64,000 nt of DNA from Nostoc sp. NMS7 (GCF_017115085.1 NZ_JABXKJ010000107.1:1-64000), one strand, 5' to 3'; counted from the first letter of the stretch, positions 27,380 through 37,011 are shown. The notes: generated by a model not told the origin, from the letters alone. Numbers and translations: made by a program.

Positions 27380-28312
27380 TTATTTCTGACTCTCAAGCAT
27401 TTCCTTTGCTTGCAAAAGTTCCTGGTGTTTTGCTTCGCTGACCTTGGGATAGTTGAGATTGAGTGCCTTCAATTGGGCATAAATGATGCCTGCTACCACA
27501 AGGCGAGTAAACCATTTGTGATCTGCTGGGATTACATACCAGGGTGCCCATTCTGTGCTGGTGTGATTAAACATTTCTTCATAGGCAACCATATAGTCGT
27601 GCCAAAACGTGCGCTCTCTCGCATCATTAACAGAGAACTTCCAGTTTTTCTCAGGAAGTTCAATCCGTTCTAGAAAGCGTTTTTTTTGCTCTTCTTTAGA
27701 CACATTCAGGAAAAACTTGAGGATGATAGTCCCGTTGCTACTCAGATATTTCTCAAAGTTGTTGATTTCCTCATAGCGACGTTGCCAAATATGCTTATCG
27801 ATCAAGTTAGGCGGAATTTGTCGCTGCTCCAGAATTTCTGGATGAACTCGTGTTACTAAGATTTCTTCATAATTAGAGCGATTAAAAATGCCAATTTCTC
27901 CTCGTTCTGGTAAAGCTCTGGAACATCGCCATAAATAGTCATGATCCAACTCTTCCCCAGCAGGAACTTTGAAACTATGCACCTGACAGCCTTGAGGATT
28001 GATACCCGACATCACATGTTTGATGGTACTGTCTTTACCAGCAGCATCCATTGCCTGGAAAATAATGAGCAAGGCATAAGTATCTTGGGCATAAAGCATA
28101 TCCTGATATTTTGCTAAAGCTTCAATACCTTCTTGTAGTTCACTTTCAGCTTCAGACTTCTTTAGATAATGGGCTTTGTAAGCTGGGTCATGGTCTTTGG
28201 CAAGGGAAATTTTCTGCCCTGGTGGAACAATAAAGGGACGAATCAAATCGTCAAGTTTTTTGATCGGAAATGGGTTTAATGATGAATCATTGTGGCTATG
28301 TTTATCGGTCAT
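27380..28312 (-). CDS. ppk2: Polyphosphate kinase 2 family protein
   Basis: 310-aa PPK2-family enzyme moving phosphate between polyphosphate and nucleotides. The P-loop QAMDAAGKDSTIKHVMSGIN is at 86-105, the Walker B-like segment is GIFNRSNYEEILVTRVHPE, and the lid and C-terminal parts include NWKFSVNDARERTFWHDYM and APWYVIPADHKWFTRLVVAG. Single-domain PPK2 enzymes often favour polyP-driven phosphorylation of AMP or ADP; which one cannot be told from sequence. The ATG start is preferred over a TTG five codons upstream. It lies 34 bp after pgi on the same strand. A C-terminal duplicate is at 14989. Confidence 0.9.
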   Translation of the reverse strand: MTDKHSHNDSSLNPFPIKKLDDLIRPFIVPPGQKISLAKDHDPAYKAHYLKKSEAESELQEGIEALAKYQDMLYAQDTYALLIIFQAMDAAGKDSTIKHVMSGINPQGCQVHSFKVPAGEELDHDYLWRCSRALPERGEIGIFNRSNYEEILVTRVHPEILEQRQIPPNLIDKHIWQRRYEEINNFEKYLSSNGTIILKFFLNVSKEEQKKRFLERIELPEKNWKFSVNDARERTFWHDYMVAYEEMFNHTSTEWAPWYVIPADHKWFTRLVVAGIIYAQLKALNLNYPKVSEAKHQELLQAKEMLESQK

Positions 28313-28346
28313 AGGTTTAACGCTCAACTGTCTAAGGTCAATAGCA

Positions 28347-29978
28347 CTAAAATCTGGCTTTCCTGTAGTGCCGAATCAGGGTATTGGTTGAACTATCGTG
28401 CTTGAGTCGGTTTTTGTCCTCAGTCTCAAGTTCAGGAATGATGCGCGCGGCAAGGGCTTTCCCCAATTCGACCCCCCATTGGTCAAAGGAGTCAATGTCC
28501 CAAATAGCACCTTGAGTGAAGACGCTGTGTTCGTACAGTGCGACGAGCTTGCCCAACGCCGCCGGAGTCAGCCGTTCCAGGAGGATCGTGCTGGATGGAC
28601 GGTTGCCCTCGAAGGTTTGGTGCGGCACTAGCCATGCTGGTATGCTCTCAGCTTGTACCTCCTGGGGCGTTTTGCCAAAAGCCAGCGCCTCTGCCTGGGC
28701 AAACATGTTGGCCAAGAGTAAATCATGGTGGTGTCCAAGAGGATTAAGCGGCTGAGTAAACCCGATGAAGTCGCAGGGGATGAGCTTGGTTCCCTGATGA
28801 ATCAGTTGGTAGAAGGAATGCTGCCCATTAGTACCCGGCTCCCCCCAATAGATTGGCCCAGTTTGGTAGACGACCTCAGTCCCATCCTGCGTGACGTGCT
28901 TACCATTACTCTCCATCGTCAACTGCTGGAGATAAGCGCTTAAGCGCTTCAAGTAATGCTCATAGGGAAGAACCGCCATTGTTTGTACATCAAAGAAATT
29001 GTTGTACCAGAGAACCAGCAGACCCATGAGTACTGGTAAGTTGCGATGGAAAGGAGCCGTGCGGAAATGCTCATCCATCTGGTGGAAACCGTCCAGCATG
29101 GCGCGAAAAGCTTCGGAACCAATGGCGATCATTGTCGAGAGACCAATGGCCGAGTCCATTGAGTACCGTCCGCCAACCCAATCCCAAAACTCGAACATAT
29201 TGGCGGTGTCGATGCCGAACTGAGCCACCGCTTCGACGTTGGTCGAGACTGCCACGAAATGTCTAGCAACCGCATCGGGATGCTTCAATGTCTTCAGGAG
29301 CCAGTCGCGGGCTGTGTGGGCGTTGGTCATCGTCTCCAGGGTCGTAAACGTCTTCGACGCGATGATGAACAGCGTCTCCTCGGCATCGAGGTCGCGGGTG
29401 GCTTCGATAAAATCGGTGCCGTCGATGTTGGAGATGAAGCGGAAGGTTAGGTCGCGCTGGCTGTAATGGCGCAATGCTTCATAGGCCATCACCGGTCCCA
29501 GGTCAGATCCACCGATGCCAATATTGACGATGTTGCGGATACGCTTGCCCGTGTAGCCCTTCCACTCTCCACTGCGTACCTGAGTGGAACAGTCAGCCAT
29601 CTTATCCAGCACGGCGTGAACCCCAGGCACAACGTCCTCGCCGTCCACGACGATGGTTTGCCCTTTGGGGGCACGCAGGGCGATGTGCAGAACTGCCCGC
29701 TTTTCTGTGACGTTAATTTTGTCCCCGCGAAACATGGCATCAATGCGCGATCGCAGACCGGACTCTGCCGCCAATTGCAGCAAGAGCGTCAGCGTCTCAT
29801 CCGTGATCCGGTGCTTTGAATAGTCGAAGTAGATGCCGATCGCCTCAATTGTCATGCGCTCCCCGCGCGTTGGATCGTCTGCAAATAACTGCCGCAGATG
29901 CAACTCTTGGACTTTCACGTAATGGGCTTCGAGGGCTTGCCATGCCACGCGCTGGGTAAGGGGGATGATTGTTGTCAT
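28347..29978 (-). CDS. pgi: Glucose-6-phosphate isomerase (E. coli type)
   Basis: 543-aa isomerase of glucose-6-phosphate and fructose-6-phosphate. The glucose-phosphate-isomerase signature is visible: [74 protein letters not shown] (substrate loop), [12 protein letters not shown] and the C-terminal [16 protein letters not shown]. It is the long form typical of proteobacteria and plants; many cyanobacteria also carry a chromosomal pgi, so this may be a second copy. The start ATG overlaps the tpi stop as ATGA. It supplies fructose-6-phosphate to phosphoketolase. Confidence 0.93.
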   Translation of the reverse strand: MTTIIPLTQRVAWQALEAHYVKVQELHLRQLFADDPTRGERMTIEAIGIYFDYSKHRITDETLTLLLQLAAESGLRSRIDAMFRGDKINVTEKRAVLHIALRAPKGQTIVVDGEDVVPGVHAVLDKMADCSTQVRSGEWKGYTGKRIRNIVNIGIGGSDLGPVMAYEALRHYSQRDLTFRFISNIDGTDFIEATRDLDAEETLFIIASKTFTTLETMTNAHTARDWLLKTLKHPDAVARHFVAVSTNVEAVAQFGIDTANMFEFWDWVGGRYSMDSAIGLSTMIAIGSEAFRAMLDGFHQMDEHFRTAPFHRNLPVLMGLLVLWYNNFFDVQTMAVLPYEHYLKRLSAYLQQLTMESNGKHVTQDGTEVVYQTGPIYWGEPGTNGQHSFYQLIHQGTKLIPCDFIGFTQPLNPLGHHHDLLLANMFAQAEALAFGKTPQEVQAESIPAWLVPHQTFEGNRPSSTILLERLTPAALGKLVALYEHSVFTQGAIWDIDSFDQWGVELGKALAARIIPELETEDKNRLKHDSSTNTLIRHYRKARF

Positions 29979-30763
29979 GCTGCCTCTACTTGGCTTTGCG
30001 TTTGACTAATTCCTGCCTGAACAATGGCTAAAAACTGCTCGGCATTCAGGCTGTCGCCGCCAATGAGTACACCGTCCACACCGGGTTGCTTCAGGAACGT
30101 GTCGGCGTTCTTCGGATTGACGCTGCCGCCGTAGTGGATGGCAAGCGTCTGAGCCGATCGCTCCCCGAACATCTGACCGAAGCAATGCCGAATGAGGGCG
30201 TGCGTTTCCTGAGCCTGCTGAGGGGTGGCGTGATGTCCGCTACTGCCGATCGCCCAGACTGGTTCGTAGGCGATGCTCAGGTGGGTTAAGGTAGCTGCCG
30301 ACAGTCCGTCCAAGCCCTGAAACAGTTGCCGATCGAGTACTGTTTTGGTCTGGTTTGCCTGGCGTTGTTCTAGAGTTTCGCCGATGCAGAAGATTGCATC
30401 GAGTCCGGCGGACAGGGCAACCCTTACCTTGTGGTTGATGAACGCATCGGATTCGCCCAGTTTGTGGCGGCGCTCGCTGTGTCCGAGGATCACGTACTGG
30501 CAGCCGAGATCAAGGAGCATGGTTGGGCTAACCTCGCCGGTGAACGGTCCTTCTTTATCGGGATAGAGGTTCTGTGCGCCGAGCGCAATCCGGCTGCCCT
30601 TGAGAATCTCCCCGACTAGGGACAGATAAGGAAAAGGTGGACAGACCGCAACGGTAACACTGTCCTCAATGCCCATGCCATCCACTATCGCCTGGGACAG
30701 ATGTCTGGCTTCAGCTGCGGTGGTATACATCTTCCAGTTACCAATAACAAATTTCTGAGTCAT
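29975..30763 (-). CDS. tpiA: Triosephosphate isomerase
   Basis: 262-aa TIM-barrel enzyme interconverting glyceraldehyde-3-phosphate and DHAP. Catalytic residues are present: N9 and K11 (GNWKMY), H95 (ILGHSERR) and E167 in YEPVWAIG, together with the phosphate-binding IHYGGSVNP and [17 protein letters not shown] lies before the ATG. It follows the SHB17-like phosphatase by 20 bp and overlaps pgi by ATGA. In this operon it would turn the glyceraldehyde-3-phosphate from phosphoketolase into the DHAP used by aldolase. Confidence 0.95.
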   Translation of the reverse strand: MTQKFVIGNWKMYTTAAEARHLSQAIVDGMGIEDSVTVAVCPPFPYLSLVGEILKGSRIALGAQNLYPDKEGPFTGEVSPTMLLDLGCQYVILGHSERRHKLGESDAFINHKVRVALSAGLDAIFCIGETLEQRQANQTKTVLDRQLFQGLDGLSAATLTHLSIAYEPVWAIGSSGHHATPQQAQETHALIRHCFGQMFGERSAQTLAIHYGGSVNPKNADTFLKQPGVDGVLIGGDSLNAEQFLAIVQAGISQTQSQVEAA

Positions 30764-30783
30764 GGCCGGTTTCCCTTGGTTGT

Positions 30784-31410
30784 TTACAGAAGCTTTTGGC
30801 AGTTAAGTATTTCATGAGAGGCAGCATTCCACAAAGCGATAACTGGCACTGTGGGGTGGTGGGGGTCGAAGGCGAAAATACTGATTGATGCCGTGCCAAG
30901 GGGGAAATGCTGCGCTTCGACCACCGTTAACCCGATCCAGCGTGCAGCTAGAACGCCGCCGAACTGACCGTGGGAAAAGAGGGCGATATTGCCATCCAGG
31001 TCACGCAGACGAGCGATAAGTCGATCGGCGCGATCGCAAATTTGGGTGGGCATTTCACCGTGCGGACAACCGTCCCGAAAAACATTCCAGTCCGGGCGCT
31101 CCTTGCGGATATCCACGGATTTCTGCCCTTCGTAATCGCCATAGTCCCATTCGACCAGATCCGGTTCAATTTCCGGGACTTGATCCAGCCCGACCAACGC
31201 ACAGGTTTGTTGGGCGCGTTTGAGTGGGCTGGTCAGCACATGGGAAAACTGGATATCCCGGAGGTGCTTGCCAAGTTCCCGTGCCTCGGACTCGCCGTTT
31301 GCAGTCAACGGAATATCCGTGCGACCTGTGTGCCGACGGTCGAGCGACCACTCGGTTTCGCCGTGCCGAATCAGGTAAAGGCGTAGGGGGGTAGGTATAC
31401 TTGTTTTCAT
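30784..31410 (-). CDS. Histidine-phosphatase, SHB17-like sedoheptulose-1,7-bisphosphatase candidate
   Basis: 208-aa histidine phosphatase superfamily member. Phospho-acceptor H16 in LIRHGETEWS, then HTGRTDIPLT, LTSPLKRAQQT, and second His H147 in FSHGQFGG. It would often be labelled phosphoglycerate mutase. However, EWDYGDYEG (87-95) and the W-N-x-F-RDGC-x-x-GE stretch (108-119) strongly resemble yeast SHB17, a sedoheptulose-1,7-bisphosphatase. Its start overlaps the stop of class I aldolase as ATGA, and aldolase can make sedoheptulose-1,7-bisphosphate. Together these suggest a sugar-bisphosphatase rather than a mutase. The 19-codon upstream extension overlaps fba and is discarded. Confidence 0.85.
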   Translation of the reverse strand: MKTSIPTPLRLYLIRHGETEWSLDRRHTGRTDIPLTANGESEARELGKHLRDIQFSHVLTSPLKRAQQTCALVGLDQVPEIEPDLVEWDYGDYEGQKSVDIRKERPDWNVFRDGCPHGEMPTQICDRADRLIARLRDLDGNIALFSHGQFGGVLAARWIGLTVVEAQHFPLGTASISIFAFDPHHPTVPVIALWNAASHEILNCQKLL

Positions 31411-32435
31411 ACTCCCGTCCCTTCCATCGCGGCATTGTATTCGCCTCGACGCGCCGCCCAATTGCACTTAGCTCGATGCAACAAAGCCTGCTGTGCCTTT
31501 GACACATTCGCCTCTTTGCCTTGCCAAAGCTCCAAAGCTGGTTGCTGGATAGCGCGGGCGAAGGAAAACGCTAATGCCCAGGGCGATCGCGATTTGAATT
31601 TAAGATTCATAGCATTCAAACGAGCCGAAGCCAGTTCACCGGATTGACCGCCCGACAAGAACGCAATTCCCGGAACGGCAGCTGGGACTGCCCGCAAAAG
31701 ACAGTTCACCGTGGCATCAGCCACCTCGTCCACCGATTCTTGTTGAGAACAAGTCAATCCCGGAAGCACCATATTCGGCTTCAGGATCATGCCCTCCAAC
31801 ATCACCCTTTGCCTGTAGAGTTGTTTGAAGACAGTTCGCAGGACTTCCTCCGTTACCTCGCCGCACCGTGACAGGCTATGCACTCCGTCCATCAGCACTT
31901 CCGGCTCGACAATCGATACTAGTCCGGCTTCTTGGCACAACGCAGCATAGCGAGCCAACGCCTGGGCGTTGGCCTCGATGCAACCCCGGCTGGGAATGCC
32001 ATCGGCGATGGTAATCACCGCGCGCCACTTGGCAAAACGAGCGCCCATTTGAAAATATTCCTTGAGGCGATCGCGCAATCCATCCAGACCTTCGGTGATC
32101 TTTTCTCCAGGATGACCTGCCATATCCTTAGCACCGATGTCAACTTTGATGCCGGGAATGATTCCCGCATTGATGATAACTTGAACAAAGGGAGTGCCAT
32201 CTGGTGTTTGCTGGTGAATCGTCTCGTCGTAGAGGATCGCGCCACTAATGTATTCACCAAGACCGGGCGTGGTGATAATCAACTCTCGATAGGCGCGTCG
32301 GGCTTCTTCGGTTTGGGGAATGCCTAACTTTGCGAATCGTTTGTTACAGGTTGGATTGCTCTCATCCATTGCCAGCAGACCCTTATTGTCAGCAACAAGC
32401 ATTTTCGCGGTTTCTATCAGCTTTTGGACTTTCAT
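31407..32435 (-). CDS. Fructose-bisphosphate aldolase class I
   Basis: 342-aa Schiff-base aldolase, needing no metal. The signature EGMILKPNMVLPG holds Schiff-base lysine K219; also KGLLAMDESNPTCNKRF (phosphate and substrate residues), KWRAVITI, GIAFLSGGQS and FARAIQQPAL. It joins DHAP to glyceraldehyde-3-phosphate, and class I enzymes commonly accept erythrose-4-phosphate to give sedoheptulose-1,7-bisphosphate. The ATG at 32435 overlaps the stop of the rpe remnant as ATGA; an upstream extension is ignored. It is coupled downstream to the SHB17-like phosphatase. Cyanobacteria usually rely on class II aldolase in the Calvin cycle, so this would be a separate enzyme. Confidence 0.93.
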   Translation of the reverse strand: MKVQKLIETAKMLVADNKGLLAMDESNPTCNKRFAKLGIPQTEEARRAYRELIITTPGLGEYISGAILYDETIHQQTPDGTPFVQVIINAGIIPGIKVDIGAKDMAGHPGEKITEGLDGLRDRLKEYFQMGARFAKWRAVITIADGIPSRGCIEANAQALARYAALCQEAGLVSIVEPEVLMDGVHSLSRCGEVTEEVLRTVFKQLYRQRVMLEGMILKPNMVLPGLTCSQQESVDEVADATVNCLLRAVPAAVPGIAFLSGGQSGELASARLNAMNLKFKSRSPWALAFSFARAIQQPALELWQGKEANVSKAQQALLHRAKCNWAARRGEYNAAMEGTGV

Positions 32436-32572
32436 TTCGGGTTGCTCCACTTTGGAAGGTGCAGCCGATCGGCACCAGAACGTTCGGCACGTTCGGCTTC
32501 TTGTCCGAAGCAAGACTGGTTGGAGGCAAGGAGGGAAGGTGCAATCATCATTTCGGCAACGTTTGATTTCAT
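32432..32572 (-). pseudogene. rpe: Ribulose-phosphate 3-epimerase (rpe) N-terminal remnant
   Basis: 47-codon frame between rpiB and fba. It contains MIAPSLLASNQSCFGQEAER followed by AERSGADRLH, which is the well-known start of Rpe (first beta-strand, 'SLLASDF', and 'GADWLHVDVMDG'). After LH it changes to LPKWSNPK and stops in an ATGA overlap with the aldolase start. The metal-binding HVDVMDGHFVPN region and the rest of the barrel are lost. So the operon once encoded the epimerase too; today the epimerase must come from elsewhere in the genome. The short frame may persist because it keeps aldolase translation coupled. Confidence 0.75.
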
Positions 32573-32646
32573 ATTTTTTGCTGGCGTACAGTTAGAATGT
32601 GTGTTTGCCCTGAAGTTTCTCACTGTTGCCCGTTAAGAGTTCCTTT

Positions 32647-33093
32647 TCACCTCAATTCCAATGCCGCTACTTTCTGAAGACGTCGCTGGAAACGTTCATC
32701 TTGCTGGAAATGAGCAGCCAGAAATGTCTGAACCAATTCCCAGGATTCAGCATATCCGGTGACTTGTCCGCCCAGACACATCACGTTCATGTCGTCATCT
32801 TCCACCCCCTGATGAGCGGAGAATGAATCTGCGATTAACGCCGCCCGCACGCCTGCTACCTTGTTGGCAGCAACACAAGCTCCTACCCCGCTACCGCAAA
32901 TGGCCAAACCGCGAAGGATTGTGCCCTTGGCCACCGCCTGGGCTAGTGGGACTACAAAATCCGGGTAGTCATCTACTTTAACCAACTCATAAGCACCAAA
33001 ATCCTCAACCTCGTGACCAGCCTCCTTTAGAGCAGCCGTCAGTTGCGCTTTCAACTCAAACCCACCATGATCCGCCGCGATCCCAATGTGCAT
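32647..33093 (-). CDS. rpiB: Ribose-5-phosphate isomerase B
   Basis: 148-aa RpiB/LacAB-family isomerase of ribose-5-phosphate and ribulose-5-phosphate. Family features: MHIGIAADHGGFELK, VEDFGAYELVKVDDYPDF, the anion-hole loop AICGSGVGACVAANKVAGVRAAL and DDMNVMCLGGQVTG. The catalytic Cys is in ICGSGVG. The start is the ATG at 33093 with GGGGGGAA just before it; the frame continues upstream for 32 codons without family likeness. It precedes the rpe remnant by 74 bp, so the operon's original order was rpiB-rpe-fba. Cyanobacteria normally have RpiA, so RpiB is an added isoenzyme. Confidence 0.92.
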   Translation of the reverse strand: MHIGIAADHGGFELKAQLTAALKEAGHEVEDFGAYELVKVDDYPDFVVPLAQAVAKGTILRGLAICGSGVGACVAANKVAGVRAALIADSFSAHQGVEDDDMNVMCLGGQVTGYAESWELVQTFLAAHFQQDERFQRRLQKVAALELR

Positions 33094-33185
33094 TATTTCC
33101 CCCCCAAGCCGACAAGCGGTTTCTCTATCGGTGTTGCAGCTGGTGGCGCGCAGGGCGCTCGTCGCTGGAAATGATGCCTTTTTAC

Positions 33186-33362
33186 TCACCGCTCCACCTC
33201 GGCGAATGTTCCATCCGAATACAGCTCATAGCGCTTGCCATCCAAAACTGCGATCAACGGAAAATCACTCTCCTGTGGCTTCTCCAAAGACTGCCAGCGC
33301 CGCTCTTCCCAATCCAGTGTGAACGGAGTGTTCCGACCTTTAACTTCAATCTGGGTGGTCAT
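33186..33362 (-). CDS. 58-aa conserved-looking protein next to phosphoketolase, function unknown
   Basis: The product starts MTTQIEVKGRNTPFTLDWEE and has RRWQSLEKPQESDFPLIAVL, then DGKRYELYSDGTFAEVER. It reads as a small all-beta fold with two similar strand-turn-strand parts. AAGGAGAT stands seven bases before the ATG, one of the best ribosome sites in the island, which supports real translation. It lies 58 bp after phosphoketolase and before rpiB on the same strand. It is not recognised as any enzyme; a small regulatory or assembly partner of phosphoketolase is possible. Confidence 0.7.
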   Translation of the reverse strand: MTTQIEVKGRNTPFTLDWEERRWQSLEKPQESDFPLIAVLDGKRYELYSDGTFAEVER

Positions 33363-33420
33363 GTTCGATCTCCTTGAAAAATTCCAAAAATGTAGAAACA
33401 GCACACGAAAGCACGTGCCT

Positions 33421-35838
33421 TCATTTGGGGTGGCTCCACTTCCAATTGCGGATTTCCGGCAAGTCTTCGCCGTGCTTGTCGATGTAATGCTTATGCTCGA
33501 TCAACTTGTCCTGCATCATCTGCTTGAGATAGGCTCCTTTACTACCCAAATGCAGCAGACGATCCACCACGTCTTGCACCAGATGAAAGCGATCCAGGTC
33601 ATTTTGTACCCTCATGTCAAAAGCCGTTGTGATCGTACCCTCTTCCTTGTAACCCCGGACATGGAGATTGCGATTGGTGCGGCGGTAGGTCAGCCGATGC
33701 ACCAACCAGGGGTATCCATGAAAGCCAAAGATGATGTGCTTGTCTTTGGTAAAGAGCGAATCGTAATCCGTTTCGCTTAGTCCGTGCGGGTGTTCGCTCT
33801 CGGATTGCAACTTCATCAGATCGACAACATTAATTACCCGAATTTTCAGATCCGGCAGATGTTCGCGCAGGATGGAAACGGCAGCCAAAATCTCCAGCGT
33901 CGGCGTATCTCCACAGCAAGCCATCACCACATCCGGCTCAGTATCCTGGTCGTTGCTAGCCCATTGCCAGATGCCAATGCCTTCAGTGCAATGCACGATC
34001 GCCGCGTCCATACTCAACCATTGCGGGAGCGCGTGTTTGCCAGCAACCACCACATTCACGTAGTGTCGGCTGCGTAAGCAGTGATCAAAAACCGATAGCA
34101 GACAGTTCGCGTCGGGTGGCAGGTACACACGCACGATATCAGCTTTCTTGTTGATCACGTGGTCGAGAAAACCGGGGTCTTGGTGCGTGAAGCCGTTATG
34201 ATCCTGCTGCCAGACGTGGGAGGCGAGCAGATAGTTCAGCGATGCGATTTTCCGTCGCCAGGGCAGTTCCGATGTTACCTTTAGCCACTTGGCGTGCTGG
34301 CTGAACATTGAATCAACGATGCGAATAAACGCCTCATAGCTGTTGAATAGTCCGTGCCGCCCAGTTAGCAAATAGCCTTCCAACCAACCCTGGCACTGGT
34401 GTTCACTGAGCATTGAGTCCAGTACTTGTCCGGCTGGCGCGAGGAATTCATCATTTTTTTCTTCCCGCCCTTCCCACTGACGATTAGTAACTTCAAACAC
34501 CGCGCCCAAAAGATTCGAGAGTGTCTCATCGGGGCCGAAGATGCGGAAATTCCGCTGATTCAGCTTGACTACATCACGCAGGAATTTGCCCAGCACGAGG
34601 GTATCTTGACCGTCAACGGCACCGGGCGAAGGCACATGCACCGCGTGGTCGCGGAAGTCTGGCATTTGCAGGTCGTGTAGCAGTATACCGCCGTTGGCGT
34701 GGGGGTTCGCACCCATGCGGCGATCGCCCTTCGGGGCCAGTTCAGCCAATTCCGGCAGGAGGCATCCGTTTTCATCGAACAGTTCTTCTGCCTTGTAGCT
34801 TTTCATCCAGCTTTCCAACTGCTGGACATGATCGGGATGCTCGGAGTTCACCAGTAGCGGCACCTGGTGCGATCGCGATGTGCCCTCGATTTGCAAACCA
34901 TCCACGACTTTTGGCCCCGTCCAGCCCTTGGGCGACTTCAGGATGATCACCGGCCAGCGCGGGCGAGTAGTATCGTTCTGGTTCCGCGCATTGCTTTGGC
35001 TTTGCCGAATGTCCTCGATCGCCTTGTCCAAGGTGCTGGCCATAAGTTCGTGCATCTTTTCCGGCTCGTCGCCTTCCACAAAGTAAGGTGTCCAGCCGCA
35101 GCCTCTGAGAAATTGTTCCAACTCCTCATGCTCAATGCGAGCCAAGACGGTTGGGTTGTTGATTTTGTAACCATTCAGGTGCAGGATTGGCAGCACAGCA
35201 CCGTCGGTAATTGGGTTGAGTAACTTGTTAGACTGCCATGCAGTCGCTAAGGGGCCTGTCTCCGCTTCCCCGTCGCCGATGACGCAGGCAACAATTAGTG
35301 AGGGATTGTCGAAGGCAGCGCCGAAGGCATGACTGAGGGAGTACCCCAACTCACCCCCTTCGTGAATTGACCCCGGCGTTGTCGGCGCAACGTGGCTGGA
35401 AATCCCACCAGGAAATGAGAATTGCGTGAACAGCTTTTTCAACCCAGCTTCGTCCTGAGTGACGTTGGGATAAACTTCGCTCCAGGTGCCTTCGAGGTAA
35501 ACGTTGCCCACAATTGCTGGGCCCCCGTGACCAGGGCCAGCGATGTAGAGCATATCTAGGTCATATTTCTTGATTACCCGATTCAAGTGTACATAGATAA
35601 AGTTCTGTCCCGGTGTCGTACCCCAGTGTCCAACCACCAGTGGTTTGACATGGGAGAGTTTCAGAGGCTCCTTCAGCAATGGATTGTCGTAGAGATAAAT
35701 TTGCCCAACTGACAGATAGTTGGCGGCACGCCAGTAGGCATCTATCTTATGGAGTAGTTCTGGGGAAAGAGTCTTTGTTTTTATGGTTGATTGCCCAATT
35801 TCTAAGCCTATTCCGCCAGTCTTATCAATTACTTTCAT
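33421..35838 (-). CDS. xfp: Phosphoketolase (xylulose-5-P/fructose-6-P)
   Basis: 805-aa thiamine-diphosphate enzyme splitting xylulose-5-phosphate or fructose-6-phosphate with phosphate into acetyl-phosphate plus glyceraldehyde-3-phosphate or erythrose-4-phosphate. Clear motifs: [50 protein letters not shown], the TPP-binding [29 protein letters not shown] and the C-terminal [19 protein letters not shown]. Length and all domains are normal. It begins 13 bp after the USP gene, with GAGGGAAG before its ATG. Together with ackA it forms the phosphoketolase route to acetate. Confidence 0.95.
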   Translation of the reverse strand: MKVIDKTGGIGLEIGQSTIKTKTLSPELLHKIDAYWRAANYLSVGQIYLYDNPLLKEPLKLSHVKPLVVGHWGTTPGQNFIYVHLNRVIKKYDLDMLYIAGPGHGGPAIVGNVYLEGTWSEVYPNVTQDEAGLKKLFTQFSFPGGISSHVAPTTPGSIHEGGELGYSLSHAFGAAFDNPSLIVACVIGDGEAETGPLATAWQSNKLLNPITDGAVLPILHLNGYKINNPTVLARIEHEELEQFLRGCGWTPYFVEGDEPEKMHELMASTLDKAIEDIRQSQSNARNQNDTTRPRWPVIILKSPKGWTGPKVVDGLQIEGTSRSHQVPLLVNSEHPDHVQQLESWMKSYKAEELFDENGCLLPELAELAPKGDRRMGANPHANGGILLHDLQMPDFRDHAVHVPSPGAVDGQDTLVLGKFLRDVVKLNQRNFRIFGPDETLSNLLGAVFEVTNRQWEGREEKNDEFLAPAGQVLDSMLSEHQCQGWLEGYLLTGRHGLFNSYEAFIRIVDSMFSQHAKWLKVTSELPWRRKIASLNYLLASHVWQQDHNGFTHQDPGFLDHVINKKADIVRVYLPPDANCLLSVFDHCLRSRHYVNVVVAGKHALPQWLSMDAAIVHCTEGIGIWQWASNDQDTEPDVVMACCGDTPTLEILAAVSILREHLPDLKIRVINVVDLMKLQSESEHPHGLSETDYDSLFTKDKHIIFGFHGYPWLVHRLTYRRTNRNLHVRGYKEEGTITTAFDMRVQNDLDRFHLVQDVVDRLLHLGSKGAYLKQMMQDKLIEHKHYIDKHGEDLPEIRNWKWSHPK

Positions 35839-35851
35839 GCTTCTTCCCTCT

Positions 35852-36352
35852 TTATTTATCTTTATCAGGATTTGTATCTTTTATGACTAAAACAGAACAA
35901 TTCGCATGGTCAACGACATGATTGCTGACACTACCTACGAAAAATTCTGCGATCGCTGAGTGGTCATGCCGACCTAGTACGATCAGATCAGCATTCCACT
36001 CTTGAGCAACACTGGAAATCGTTGCCCCTGGCTCACCAAAATGGTGTTGATATTCAGCAGGAATATTTCGGGCAGTTGCCTGATCACAGTATTCTTGTAA
36101 CCAAACTTTTGCCTGCTCAATCTCTAGCTGAAGTGTTTCCTCGCGAAATGATTGAGAAAGCCCAGTGTTGATCGGATAGAGTCCAAAGGTCCCACCTGAC
36201 TCAAATCCTGGATCGATCGCAGTAAAGTCTACGAGGCAATGAAGGATCATCAATTTAGCTTGCTCTTGCTGCGCTAAATTGAGTGCCCGATCAAACACAA
36301 TGGATGTTAAAGGAGAATGATTAATGGCAACCAGAATGCGTTTAAAGTTCAT
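35852..36352 (-). CDS. Universal stress protein (UspA family)
   Basis: 166-aa USP domain protein starting [14 protein letters not shown] and ending [15 protein letters not shown]. The nucleotide-loop region reads [22 protein letters not shown]. The second glycine of the usual GxxGxxxxxxxxxGS motif is aspartate here, so ATP binding may be weakened, but the terminal GS is kept. It directly precedes phosphoketolase (13 bp), so it is probably the first gene of the fermentative operon or the last of the stress genes upstream. Several USP proteins respond to energy or oxygen limitation, which suits this position. Confidence 0.9.
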   Translation of the reverse strand: MNFKRILVAINHSPLTSIVFDRALNLAQQEQAKLMILHCLVDFTAIDPGFESGGTFGLYPINTGLSQSFREETLQLEIEQAKVWLQEYCDQATARNIPAEYQHHFGEPGATISSVAQEWNADLIVLGRHDHSAIAEFFVGSVSNHVVDHANCSVLVIKDTNPDKDK

Positions 36353-36487
36353 TGTTTCGAGCCTTCAGGTTAATCTCACTTCAAGTAATCTGCAACTATT
36401 GCAACCAAGTATGTGGCGATCGCATCCATCGGGTGGTTACGCCATCGCCAGAAGGCGGGACGGAGTATCGTCGCAAAAAAAGTGAGG

Positions 36488-37000
36488 CTATGCTGCGTGA
36501 ACTTCCTGCTCAGTTTGAACCTTTGCTAAAGCCGCTTTGAGATTTGCTTCCTCGACATTCGAGAGCGAAGTTTGTAACACTTTGCCGTCAAAGGGTTTTA
36601 ATTCTTCTAGAACTTTATCTGGAGTGACTTTGCGGGCAAGAATAAAGATAGCAGAGGTTCCAGGCTCCAGAGTCTTGCCCAATTCTCGGATAAAGTCGTC
36701 ATCGATTCCAATATCAGTTAATGCACCTGAAAGCGCCCCACTGACGATGCCAACGGTGACACCCAGCAACGGATGGAGAAACAGCAACCCAATCAGCAAT
36801 CCCCAAAAACTTCCACCTGCGGCTCCTGCTGTCAGTAGATCCAGGGTTTGCTTAACTTTGAGCTTACCCTTGTGGTTTTTGACTACGACGACGGCATCTT
36901 CCAAATCAACTAAATGCTCTTTCTGCATTTTTGCCAGCTTGAGCAACACTTCGTCGCCTTTAAATTCATCATTAAACCCAATCACAATTAAGTCACTCAT
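36488..37000 (-). CDS. DUF1269 membrane-associated protein
   Basis: 170-aa protein starting MSDLIVIGFNDEFKGDEVLL; an upstream 14-codon extension overlaps the DUF3611 gene. The centre is a glycine-rich hydrophobic hairpin (LLTAGAAGGSFWGLLIGLLF, then GVTVGIVSGALSGALTDIGI), followed by DDDFIRELGKTLEPGTSAIFI and a soluble tail. This is the DUF1269 pattern; these proteins are found in stress and acid-response contexts but have no established biochemical function. It lies 11 bp after DUF3611 and 135 bp before the USP gene, all on one strand. Confidence 0.85.
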   Translation of the reverse strand: MSDLIVIGFNDEFKGDEVLLKLAKMQKEHLVDLEDAVVVVKNHKGKLKVKQTLDLLTAGAAGGSFWGLLIGLLFLHPLLGVTVGIVSGALSGALTDIGIDDDFIRELGKTLEPGTSAIFILARKVTPDKVLEELKPFDGKVLQTSLSNVEEANLKAALAKVQTEQEVHAA

Positions 37001-37011
37001 AGTATTCTCTT

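Noticed and set aside
30784..31410. Calling the histidine phosphatase a glycolytic phosphoglycerate mutase
   Set aside because: No neighbouring lower-glycolysis genes, and SHB17-type motifs fit a sugar-bisphosphatase better; the mutase label cannot be fully excluded without an assay.
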